DNA from: Phycisphaeraceae bacterium
GTDB lineage: Bacteria; Planctomycetota; Phycisphaerae; Phycisphaerales; Phycisphaeraceae
DNA length: 12,967 bases
Assembly: GCA_020851395.1 (NCBI GenBank)
Contig: JADZCW010000120.1
Coordinates: forward strand, 1 to 12,967
Direction: 5' to 3'
Below the pieces are notes generated by a model that ran no database searches, was not told where the DNA came from, and worked only from the letters and a program-made list of their open reading frames with translations. A program made the position numbers and the translations under genes. Shown here in pieces: positions 6,849-12,967 of this stretch; within the stretch, counting starts at the first letter, position 1, and every line of letters starts with the position of its first letter.

Positions 6849-9197
6849 TCACGCCGCCCGCCAGGGCCGCTCGGACGTGAAGCGTTCCAGACCCGACCGC
6901 AGCTGAGCCAGCGCCCGCTCCGCCGGCTCCTCGTCCTCGAGCAGGTCTCTGCCGCCGAACCGGCACCGATAGAACAACTCCGTCAGCGTCACCAACGGCC
7001 CGAACACCTCCGGCCACTGCGCGCTCAGGTCCCGCGCGTAGCTGAGCCCCGGCTGCCACGCCGGCCGACGCAGCCCGTGCCGCTCGAGCAGCAGCAGTGC
7101 CGCCAGGTAATGCCTCGCCTCCCTGGCCAGCCTCACCCGCTCAGCCTCCGACAACCCCTCGTCACGCAGCACTCGCGTCCGCCTTCGAACACGCAGCCGC
7201 CTGGCCAACCCCACGGCCAACATCACCGCCGCCGCCGCCGCCCCGAGCGTCACAACCCATCCCCACGCCGTCATGAGCACCGCCGAACCCGCCGCGACCG
7301 TCCGCTCGACCAGACGCCACGCCGTCCGGCGAAACCCCGCCGGCGTGTCCATCCCCATCGACTCGAGTCGCTCCATCACGCCCGTCAAGATCTGCTGCCT
7401 CGACTGCTTGTCATACGCCACCACCAGACGCACCCACAGAAAGTCCAGGTGATCCATCACCTGCCGGAACTGCGTCAGCCACGACCGCCCCCCGCGGTGC
7501 GGCGAGCTGATCTCCGACGGCGGCGTCGGGTCGAACCACCGCCAGACCCCGGGCTCGGTCTCGATCTCGCACCACGCGTGGGCGTCCGACTCCCGCACCA
7601 CGTAGTACTGCCCCACCGGGTTGTACTCGCTGGCCAGGTACCCCGTGATCACCCTCGCCCGCATCCCCAACGACCGCGCCAGCGCCGCCAGCGATGACGC
7701 GAAGATCTCGCAGTGCCCACGCGGCTGATCGAACAGGAACTCCGTGATCGGCTCCTTGCCCTCCGGTGTCGGCGGCGTGTCAAGCGTGTACTGGTAGCGC
7801 GTCTGAAGGTAGGTCGTCAGGGCCCGTGCGATCGCCCCGTCCCGCTCGTCGTTGATCAGCGCGGGGTCACGGCCGAGCCCCTGGTCCTGGATGATCCGCT
7901 CGGCCAGCCCGCGCACCCGGTCCAGGTCCGTGCTCCAGCCCCGCGCGTAAGCCTGCGGCACCACGCTCGCCTCTGTCGGCATCTCCCAGTCCGGCCGATG
8001 CCGGCTCATCCGCTCGCCCAGCCGGTCGTAGGCCTCGAAAACTCCCTGGTCGTACCGCAGCGGATACTCCATCGCGTAGGTGATCGACCCGCGCGTCGGT
8101 CGATACTCCAGCTGCATCCGCTGGTCCAGGCTGTTGAACGCGAAGGCGGATATCTCCGAGCTGGCCAGCCGCGTCGGCGGGAACGGCGTGAATAACTGCT
8201 CACCCGCGAACCGCCGCATCGTGATCGTCGCCGTCACCCGCGGCAGACGCGCCGACAGCGGCGCCAGCTCCGTGTCCGGCGAGCCGACGAGCAGCCGCAT
8301 GTCGTACCGGCGCACGCTGCGGCTGCGCAGCCACGTGCTCGACCGCGTGTCGAAACGGTCCAGCACCGCCCCGCGCAGCCGCCAGACCTGCCCCGAGCTC
8401 CCGAACGGTTCGCCCTGGCTCTGCAGCGACATCATCAGCACCGGCTCCTGGTCCGTCGCCGACGCCCCGCCCTGTCCGAGCTGGATCTGATCCACGAATC
8501 CCACCTGCGCCAGCGGCAGGATCATCGACCGCCGACCGCCCTCGGAGTCCGGCGACCGAGGCATGGCCAGGAACACCCACCCCGCCACCGCCAGCACCGT
8601 CGCCCCCATCACCAGGCCCGTCCGCCGCAACGACCGCACGCTCGCCGCGTCGAGCACCGCCGCGGACGACGCCGTCAGGCGCCCCACCCCCCCGTTGCCG
8701 TTCCACACCACCGACCGGGCCTGCCTGGCCACCCCCTCGCGCGTCGAGCTGAACCCGAAAAACATCAGTGTCCAGATCGCCAGCATCGAGTACGCCGCCA
8801 GCAGCAGCCCGTAGATCAGCGAGAAGCTCAGCAGGCTCGCGGCCACCATCTCGAGCATGCTCAGCACCAGCGCCATCGCGTCGTCACGGTGGCTCCGCCG
8901 TCCCCAGAGCAGCAGCACCTGCAGCCCGATCATGAAGTGGCCGATGCTGATCACCGCCTGATCGGTGAAATATCGCAGCTCCACGCCCAGCCATCCGATC
9001 GCCGCCAGCGCCCCGAGGTTCACCGCCCAGCGCGGGATCGCCGGCCGATCGCCCGACCGCGTCAGACGCCACGCCGCCCCCATCGCCCCCCCCCCGATCG
9101 CCAGCAGCCACCCGTTCCGCTCCGCGATGCTGAAGGCCAGCACCCCCAGCATCGCCTGGGCGCAGACCAGCGTCCGATACCGACGCGTCAGGTCCAT
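6849..9197 (-). CDS. TgpA-like membrane transglutaminase (DUF3488-TGc-DUF4129)
   Basis: The protein has 782 residues from ATG 9197-9195. The open frame continues 83 codons upstream, but that part is a Gly/Arg-rich shadow of the DUF58 gene. The N-terminal half has about six or seven membrane helices between residues 10 and 212 (DUF3488/TgpA_N type). An extracytoplasmic region follows, with a transglutaminase core showing a full catalytic triad: Cys496 in GHCEIFASS, His540 in DAHAWCE and Asp556 in FDPTPP. A further membrane helix (about 636-664) leads to a cytoplasmic DUF4129-like tail with RHYLAALLLLERHG. TgpA proteins are inner-membrane, periplasm-facing transglutaminases; the substrate is not known. 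The gene overlaps the DUF58 gene by 10 bp, the usual partner of this family. Ten G residues directly precede its start codon, serve as its only ribosome-site-like sequence and could also mediate slippage. A second G10 run encodes residues 35-38. Confidence 0.93.
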   Translation of the reverse strand: MDLTRRYRTLVCAQAMLGVLAFSIAERNGWLLAIGGGAMGAAWRLTRSGDRPAIPRWAVNLGALAAIGWLGVELRYFTDQAVISIGHFMIGLQVLLLWGRRSHRDDAMALVLSMLEMVAASLLSFSLIYGLLLAAYSMLAIWTLMFFGFSSTREGVARQARSVVWNGNGGVGRLTASSAAVLDAASVRSLRRTGLVMGATVLAVAGWVFLAMPRSPDSEGGRRSMILPLAQVGFVDQIQLGQGGASATDQEPVLMMSLQSQGEPFGSSGQVWRLRGAVLDRFDTRSSTWLRSRSVRRYDMRLLVGSPDTELAPLSARLPRVTATITMRRFAGEQLFTPFPPTRLASSEISAFAFNSLDQRMQLEYRPTRGSITYAMEYPLRYDQGVFEAYDRLGERMSRHRPDWEMPTEASVVPQAYARGWSTDLDRVRGLAERIIQDQGLGRDPALINDERDGAIARALTTYLQTRYQYTLDTPPTPEGKEPITEFLFDQPRGHCEIFASSLAALARSLGMRARVITGYLASEYNPVGQYYVVRESDAHAWCEIETEPGVWRWFDPTPPSEISSPHRGGRSWLTQFRQVMDHLDFLWVRLVVAYDKQSRQQILTGVMERLESMGMDTPAGFRRTAWRLVERTVAAGSAVLMTAWGWVVTLGAAAAAVMLAVGLARRLRVRRRTRVLRDEGLSEAERVRLAREARHYLAALLLLERHGLRRPAWQPGLSYARDLSAQWPEVFGPLVTLTELFYRCRFGGRDLLEDEEPAERALAQLRSGLERFTSERPWRAA
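9086..9095 (-). repeat. G10 homopolymer inside the transglutaminase N-terminus
   Basis: Ten consecutive G encode Gly35-Gly37 and the first base of Ala38, at the end of the first hydrophobic segments. A change of length that is not a multiple of three would truncate the protein early. Confidence 0.95.
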
Positions 9198-10405
9198 GCC
9201 CCCCCCCCTTCCGGGCCCACCGCCGCCGCGTCCGCCCACGATTCCTCCGCGTCGGACCACGCCCACCGCTCGATCTCCGCCGAGCCCAGCGTCGGCCAGG
9301 CGCCCGCCATCGCCCCGACCGGCCCCCCGGCCTGAGCGGTCCCCTCCGCCGCGGAGCCCTGCGTCGGTCCCGGACGGACGATCACGCCCACCTCGTCCAC
9401 CGCCCACGCCGCCGATGACGCCCCCCCGACTCGCCCCGTCCTGCACACCGCCAGCACCGCCATCAACGCGTCGCGGTGGGCCTCGCTCGACCGAGCGGGC
9501 AGACGCCGTGCCGGCTCCCCCCGCACCTCCAGCCCCACCGCCACCCCGCGGTCATGCGCATGGTGCACCAGCGAGCCGGCCAGGCTCACCGCGTCCTCGA
9601 TCCACTGCTGACGCCATTCTTCCGGGCCGATCGCCCCCGCGCCCAGGTCCAGCACCACCGTCAGCCGCGGCGCCCGCGGGCGAGTCATCTCACGTGTCAG
9701 TAACCTCCCTGTCCGCGCCGACCGCTTCCAGTCGATCAGCCGCACGCTCTGCCCCACCCGGTACTCGCGGATGCCGTAGAAGTCCTGGTCCCCGCCGGCC
9801 TGGTCCGACACCGACTGCCCCAACCTCGCCTGCTGCCTCAACTGACGCAGCGCCGCCGGCCGCAGCCGACGCAGCCGAGGCAGCACCACCACCGTCGCCG
9901 GCTGCGACACCCGCCGCACCGCCCGCAGGATCCCCAAGGGAAAGCTCGCGCTGACCTCCAGGCCGTCGAGCTCCAGCAGCCCGCGCGTCTCGGCCAGCGC
10001 GGGAGCGGCCACGTTCGCCTCCCCCCCCGGTCCGACGCGCAGCACCCACGCCGACGTCAGCCTCGCCCGCGCCCGCGGTGGCCCGTCGACCGACGCCTTA
10101 CCCTCGCCCGGCGACTCTTCGATCACCACGTTGAATCCGCCCAGCCAACGCCCTCGATTCCGTACCCGATAGCGCAGCAGCATCGTCCGTCCACACACCG
10201 CCCGCGGCGGAGCCACTCGTTCAACGTCCAGTTTTCTCAGACCCATCCACGCCCACGCCGCCGAGATGACCAGCGCCCCGACCTGCAGCCCGAAGAACCA
10301 GAAGATCAGGTTCGCCTGCGTGTTGACCGCCCCCAGCAGCGTCAGCAGGGCCACCACCCCGTACGCCTTGCCGCTGGGCCCGATCTGGATCCGCTGGCGG
10401 CTCAT
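9188..10405 (-). CDS. DUF58 domain protein, partner of the transglutaminase
   Basis: The protein has 405 residues. Two membrane helices lie at about 15-30 and 33-54, followed by a beta-rich region (about 60-170). The DUF58 signature is at 209-240: FYGIREY, RLIDWKRSARTG and LLTREM. A VWA-like strand TVVLDLGAG (249-257) follows; the classical DxSxS metal site is replaced there, so metal binding is doubtful. The C-terminal part from about 345 is Ala/Gly/Trp-rich and low in motifs. DUF58 proteins are usually encoded with a MoxR-type AAA ATPase and a membrane transglutaminase and are thought to help assemble or activate envelope complexes. Here the transglutaminase follows with a 10-bp overlap, but the gene before it is a lipoprotein, not moxR. 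ATG 10405-10403 has an AAGG about 11 nt upstream. Confidence 0.93.
   Translation of the reverse strand: MSRQRIQIGPSGKAYGVVALLTLLGAVNTQANLIFWFFGLQVGALVISAAWAWMGLRKLDVERVAPPRAVCGRTMLLRYRVRNRGRWLGGFNVVIEESPGEGKASVDGPPRARARLTSAWVLRVGPGGEANVAAPALAETRGLLELDGLEVSASFPLGILRAVRRVSQPATVVVLPRLRRLRPAALRQLRQQARLGQSVSDQAGGDQDFYGIREYRVGQSVRLIDWKRSARTGRLLTREMTRPRAPRLTVVLDLGAGAIGPEEWRQQWIEDAVSLAGSLVHHAHDRGVAVGLEVRGEPARRLPARSSEAHRDALMAVLAVCRTGRVGGASSAAWAVDEVGVIVRPGPTQGSAAEGTAQAGGPVGAMAGAWPTLGSAEIERWAWSDAEESWADAAAVGPEGGGAWT
9199..9208 (-). repeat. G10 homopolymer at the DUF58/transglutaminase junction
   Basis: Ten consecutive G on the minus strand lie one base before the transglutaminase ATG and inside the last codons of the DUF58 gene (Gly400-Ala403). 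Reading the frames shows that a gain of one G, a loss of two, or a -1 ribosomal shift bypasses the DUF58 stop and joins the two reading frames. Confidence 0.95.
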
Positions 10406-10466
10406 GCCCCGCGCCTTGTGCTCGTGTCACGCCACCCGATCCGCCGCTCCCCGCCCCCCTCAACCC

Positions 10467-10967
10467 CTAATCAAACGCCGGCATCTCCCGCATCGTCTGA
10501 CGCAAGAGGTCGACGTTCAGCGTCCCCTTGCTCCCGGGCTCGAGCGTCACCAGCACCACCTTCTTGCTCGACGGCAGCTTCATCACCTTCCACTGCGGCT
10601 CGAACCCCTCCCGGTAGACCAACAGCCCCACCTCATACTCCAACAGCCCCGCCCCGAGCTTGTCGATCGGCACGGCAAACCGCCCCTGATCGTCCGTCTT
10701 GAACGCACCTAGACGCTCGGGGTTGCCCGAGTGCGGGTCGATCGTCACCTCGACCACCGCCTCGGCCAGCCCGTAACGCTCGACGTCCTTGACCTGCTTG
10801 TCGCTCGGGTCGAGCACCGCCACCCCGCCCGGCCGCCCCTCGATCACCAGCCCGCGGATGCCCGGGCTGGCGCACCCCGTCAGCCCCAGACACGCCGCCA
10901 GCACCACCACGCCCAGCGCCTGGCCGACCGGGACCATCCACACGCCACGCCGCTTCACCATGCTCAT
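10467..10967 (-). CDS. Small lipoprotein with a predicted beta-sandwich domain
   Basis: I do not recognise a named family. From ATG 10967-10965 the product has 166 residues. The N-terminus is a lipoprotein signal: MSMVKRRG, a hydrophobic core, then LGLTGC with the lipidated Cys at residue 32. The mature part contains VVEVTIDPHSG, then TDDQGRFAVP and LLVYREGF. This spacing of strands recalls carboxypeptidase-regulatory or transthyretin-like domains, but that is weak. A GTG at 11006, overlapping the scpB stop as GTGA, is an alternative start. I prefer ATG 10967 because AAGGA lies 9 nt before it and the signal peptide then has normal proportions. A third in-frame ATG lies at 10961. The product is probably anchored in the inner or outer membrane facing the periplasm. 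It sits between scpB and the DUF58 gene, so it may belong with the envelope genes that follow. Confidence 0.82.
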   Translation of the reverse strand: MSMVKRRGVWMVPVGQALGVVVLAACLGLTGCASPGIRGLVIEGRPGGVAVLDPSDKQVKDVERYGLAEAVVEVTIDPHSGNPERLGAFKTDDQGRFAVPIDKLGAGLLEYEVGLLVYREGFEPQWKVMKLPSSKKVVLVTLEPGSKGTLNVDLLRQTMREMPAFD

Positions 10968-11002
10968 CGTCACGGTTCCTTTCCACGTCCCGACCCGCCC
11001 GC

Positions 11003-11713
11003 TCACTGACCGGCGGGCGATCCGGACGATTCATCCGCCGTCTGGGTCTTGCCTGTCGGACCGCCCTGTGGCGGCGCCCCGACCTTGGGCAGGTCCTCCA
11101 GGTCCGCCAGCCCGAACACCTCCAGGAACGCCTTAGTCGTCCCGTAGAGCATGGGCCGCCCGAGCTCCTGCGCCCGCCCGACGATCTTGATCAGCCGCCG
11201 ATCCATCAACCAGCGGATCACCTCCCCGCTGGCCACCCCGCGGATCGCCTCAACCTGCGCCCGCAGCACCGGCTGCTTGTACGCGATGATCGCCAGCGTC
11301 TCGAGCGCCGCCGGCGTCAGCCTCGTCTGCTGCCGGCTCTTGTTCAACGCCGCCAGCACCCCCGCGAATCGGGGCAGCGTCATGACCTGCCACCCCCCCG
11401 CCACCTGCTCGATCCGGAACGATCGGCCGGTCTGTTCATACACCTCATTAAGCTGCTCGACCGCCTTGCCCACCGCGCCAGACGTCGCCCCGACCGCCTC
11501 GGCCAGCTTCGCAGACGTCAGCGCCCTGTCGCTCGCCAAGAGCGCCGCCTCGACCAGCAGCGCCAGCTCCTGCCCCGAGACCTCGGCAGTCGACGGCTCG
11601 GTCCGCGCCTGCGGCTCGGACGTTTCGTGGACGGACGATTCCTGCGACGGTGTGGCGGGCACGGATCCCATCGGCGTATTGTAAACGCTCATCGCCCCCA
11701 CGTCTGCGCTCAT
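11003..11713 (-). CDS. scpB: ScpB, SMC-kleisin complex subunit
   Basis: The protein has 236 residues. ScpB binds the kleisin ScpA and with SMC forms the complex that compacts and separates chromosomes. Two winged-helix regions are visible, at about 48-115 and 130-208. The second holds the family hallmark LETLAIIAYKQPVLRAQVEAI (138-158), then IRWLMDRRLI (166-175), GRPMLYGTT (185-193) and FLEVFGL (196-202) followed by DLP (207-209). The first about 45 residues and the last 25 are polar, Ser/Thr/Glu-rich and probably disordered. The start is uncertain. ATG 11713-11711 has no clear ribosome site; in-frame ATGs lie at 11692 and 11671, and the conserved domain begins well after all of them. No scpA or smc is present in the window. 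The gene lies 57 bp after the amidase and 35 bp before the lipoprotein (preferred start). Confidence 0.95.
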   Translation of the reverse strand: MSADVGAMSVYNTPMGSVPATPSQESSVHETSEPQARTEPSTAEVSGQELALLVEAALLASDRALTSAKLAEAVGATSGAVGKAVEQLNEVYEQTGRSFRIEQVAGGWQVMTLPRFAGVLAALNKSRQQTRLTPAALETLAIIAYKQPVLRAQVEAIRGVASGEVIRWLMDRRLIKIVGRAQELGRPMLYGTTKAFLEVFGLADLEDLPKVGAPPQGGPTGKTQTADESSGSPAGQ

Positions 11714-11770
11714 GTCGCCGACGGGCGCATGTTGTTCAGGTAGTCATCGGCTGGCAGGGACCGGCGAGCC

Positions 11771-12526
11771 CTACGCCAGGGCGCTGCCCTTACGCATCTT
11801 GACCATCTGCGGCTGCAGGCTCTTGCCCGGGCAGATCGTCGGCTTGAGCTCACGGTGGGTGTAGACACGCTTGATCGGCACCTTGTACTGCCGCATCAGC
11901 GCCCGCAGCACGTCCACCACCGTCACCATCTGGGCCGAGCTGGGCTTCTGTTGCTCGAAGTTGCCCAGCAGCATGACTCCGACGTTGTTCTCGTTGTTCT
12001 CCTGGACGTGCGCCCCCTGGTAGCGAACGTCCCGGCCCTGCCAAATCCGACCGGACCGGTCGATGATGTAGTGGTAGCCCACATCCGCCCAGCCCTTGCC
12101 GACATGGGCTCGGCGGATCGACTCGATCCGGTTGGCCGTCTCGCCCTGGCTGGTGAACCACACCGGCGTCCAGCCCTCGTGGTGAACGGTGATGCGATTG
12201 ACCCCGTCCATGGCGTTAAGCCGGTTCATAATCGGGCCCGTGCGGGTCCACTGGGACCTCGATAGCACCGGCAGGCCGAGTCCGGACGTCGCGGCCTGCG
12301 GCAGGGTAGGCAGGGCAGACGCGTTCGACGCATACGGCAGGCCGGTCGCCTGGCTCGTCCGCTGCCACGGCGCGGCCGTGGCCGGTCCGGTGGGGATCGG
12401 CCGACCTGCGAGCGTGGGCCATTCGGGCCCGGGACGTGCACGGCCGGAGGTGGCGCTGTCGCTGGCGCAGCCCGCAATCAGCAGCGCGGCACTCCCCAGC
12501 AGAAACTGCCTGCGAGAAGAATCCAT
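11771..12526 (-). CDS. N-acetylmuramoyl-L-alanine amidase, PGRP/Amidase_2 type, Tat-like lipoprotein
   Basis: The protein has 251 residues. The N-terminus MDSSRRQFLLGSAALLIAGC combines a twin-arginine motif (RRQFLL) with a lipobox ending at Cys20, so it is probably exported by Tat and lipidated. A Pro/Thr/Ala linker (about 21-85) precedes the catalytic domain (about 88-240). Expected zinc ligands are His115 in TVHHEG, His224 in THRELKPT and Cys232 in ICPG. Tyr151 in VGYHYII matches the catalytic tyrosine of this family, and GAHV (171-174) and the NNVGVMLLGNF block (180-190) are also typical. The enzyme should cut the bond between muramic acid and the L-alanine of the peptide stem in peptidoglycan, in turnover or division. 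ATG 12526-12524 has no strong ribosome site. The gene follows a flagellin terminator and a candidate promoter, so it probably starts the transcription unit that continues into scpB. Confidence 0.95.
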   Translation of the reverse strand: MDSSRRQFLLGSAALLIAGCASDSATSGRARPGPEWPTLAGRPIPTGPATAAPWQRTSQATGLPYASNASALPTLPQAATSGLGLPVLSRSQWTRTGPIMNRLNAMDGVNRITVHHEGWTPVWFTSQGETANRIESIRRAHVGKGWADVGYHYIIDRSGRIWQGRDVRYQGAHVQENNENNVGVMLLGNFEQQKPSSAQMVTVVDVLRALMRQYKVPIKRVYTHRELKPTICPGKSLQPQMVKMRKGSALA

Positions 12527-12588
12527 GGCGTCTTACCCGGTACAAGGCTGGTGGACTTCCCCCCCCCCGCCGGGGGCATGACCGTTAT

Positions 12589-12594
12589 TTTATA
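12589..12594 (-). promoter_or_regulatory. Candidate -10 element upstream of the amidase gene
   Basis: TATAAA on the minus strand (12594-12589), within an AT-rich patch in very GC-rich surroundings, lies about 63 bp upstream of the amidase ATG. No good -35 is seen at the normal distance; instead a pair of direct repeats occupies that place, which would fit an activator-dependent promoter. Confidence 0.4.
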
Positions 12595-12600
12595 CACATC

Positions 12601-12618
12601 GGCCGGTCCTGGCCGGTC
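12601..12618. repeat. Tandem direct repeat GGCCGGTC with 10-bp period
   Basis: GGCCGGTC occurs at 12601-12608 and again at 12611-12618, exactly one helical turn apart, just upstream of the candidate -10 box of the amidase gene. Each copy contains the palindrome GGCC, so part of the repetition may reflect high GC content. Confidence 0.6.
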
Positions 12619-12755
12619 GATGGAGATTTTACGTCCGCGGCCGGGGATAAAGTTCCCCCCCCCACCCCGCACGTCCATCCGCCGGAGCCACCGCGCCAAC
12701 GTCCCATAAAACCCACGCCCATCGGCTGGCGACGAGGCTATCGCTCTGCCGGATG

Positions 12756-12790
12756 AAAAAAAAGAGCGGCGACCCCAGGGTCGCCGCTCT
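12756..12790 (-). terminator. Rho-independent terminator of the flagellin gene
   Basis: A perfect 12-bp stem (12763-12774 with 12779-12790) and a 4-nt loop are followed on the minus strand by eight T (12763-12756). It lies about 50 nt past the flagellin stop codon and points in the same direction, so it ends flagellin transcription and separates it from the amidase unit. Confidence 0.95.
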
Positions 12791-12841
12791 GCATCAGTGA
12801 TCGGGATGCCCGCCGATGGGCGGACTTCCTTGGGTCCGGTC

Positions 12842-12967
12842 TTACCGACCCAGAAGCTGCAGCACGGACGACGGACGGTTGTTGGCGATGGCCAACGTGT
12901 TCGTCGCGGCGCTGACGAGGATCTGGGCACGGGTCATCTCGGCCGTCTCGGCCGCGAAGTCCGTGTC
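12842..12967 (-). CDS. fliC: Flagellin, C-terminal end (partial, starts outside the window)
   Basis: The last 41 codons and the TAA stop (12844-12842) are inside the window. The peptide contains DTDFAAETAEMTRAQILVSA, then NTLAIANNRPSSVLQLLGR at the end. This is the conserved C-terminal D0 helix of bacterial flagellins, where 'FAxExAxLxRxQIL.......LA.AN..P..VL.LL' is the usual pattern. The helix packs with the N-terminal one to form the inner tube of the filament. The protein is exported by the flagellar type III system and has no cleaved signal. A strong terminator follows 51 nt later. Presence of a flagellin fits planctomycetes with a motile swarmer stage. Which flagellin paralogue it is cannot be told from this fragment. 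Confidence 0.95.
   Translation of the reverse strand, partial: DTDFAAETAEMTRAQILVSAATNTLAIANNRPSSVLQLLGR

Larger units (their letters stand above)
12527..12841. other. Intergenic region between flagellin and amidase genes
   Basis: These 315 bp contain no gene I can support. From the flagellin side, a weak 5-bp stem (12810-12823) lies just after the flagellin stop, then the strong terminator (12756-12790), then the tandem repeat and candidate promoter of the amidase. Two long C-runs on the plus strand (C10 at 12559-12568 and C9 at 12655-12663) are striking. A 150-codon minus-strand frame spans the whole region, but it crosses the terminator and overlaps both flanking genes out of frame. Confidence 0.7.

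Noticed and set aside
9188..9446. An 83-codon N-terminal extension of the transglutaminase
   Set aside because: The extension is Gly/Arg-rich, lies entirely over the DUF58 gene in another frame, and the ATG at 9197 begins a normal membrane protein.
11711..11850. A short minus-strand frame ending SLPADDYLNNMRPSAT, with its TGA overlapping the scpB ATG
   Set aside because: The last residues look protein-like and the ATGA overlap is suggestive, but upstream it is an Arg-rich off-frame reading of the amidase gene, with only a GTG as start and no ribosome site.
12478..12930. A 150-codon minus-strand frame across the flagellin-amidase gap
   Set aside because: It overlaps both the flagellin end and the amidase start out of frame and runs through a perfect intrinsic terminator.
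1..12967. Mobile element, CRISPR array, tRNA or rRNA
   Set aside because: No transposase, integrase, terminal inverted repeats, regularly spaced repeats or RNA-gene signatures were found by reading; all genes are co-oriented and of similar composition.

Overview
The window is GC-rich and every gene I can support lies on the minus strand, so transcription runs from position 12967 toward 1. Several features point to a planctomycete, probably of the Phycisphaerae. These are an N-terminal LEPR-XLL-type motif on a secreted beta-propeller/dockerin protein, dockerin loops of the NVQDINPFV type, a ThiD2-ThiE fusion, and a mix of Gram-negative envelope functions with flagellin and a peptidoglycan amidase. 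The assignment rests on family knowledge; no rRNA or other marker gene is present.

In transcription order: the last 41 codons of a flagellin (12967-12842) end in a textbook Rho-independent terminator (12790-12756). A promoter-bearing intergenic region follows. Next come a Tat-type lipoprotein amidase (12526-11771), the chromosome-segregation protein ScpB (11713-11003), a small lipoprotein with a predicted beta-sandwich (10967-10467), a DUF58 protein (10405-9188), and a TgpA-like membrane transglutaminase (9197-6849). The DUF58 and transglutaminase genes overlap by 10 bp next to a run of ten G residues. One extra G, or a -1 ribosomal slip, there would fuse the two proteins in frame.

An 80-bp gap with a candidate promoter and a perfect inverted repeat precedes a second tight gene set. 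It holds an ArnT/PMT-like polytopic glycosyltransferase (6768-4837), a DPM-synthase-like GT2 enzyme (4826-4059), a standalone LAB_N protein (4062-3475, ATGA overlap) and a ThiD2-ThiE fusion (3456-2407). The first three look like a polyprenyl-phosphate-sugar or lipid glycosylation module: GT2 would charge the lipid carrier, the LAB_N protein might help move it or act with it, and the ArnT-like protein would transfer the sugar outside. The thiamine gene is probably a co-transcribed passenger.

A 239-bp gap with another candidate promoter precedes the LEPR-XLL/seven-bladed propeller/dockerin protein (2167-236). The 5' end of a further gene (128-1), resembling glycoside-hydrolase-like planctomycete proteins, runs off the left edge. 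I found no tRNA, rRNA, CRISPR array, insertion sequence or integrase. No single large undescribed system stands out. The most unusual signals are the G10 fusion junction, the ArnT-like protein lacking an expected acidic residue, and the propeller protein with an internal dockerin and a long C-terminal tail.
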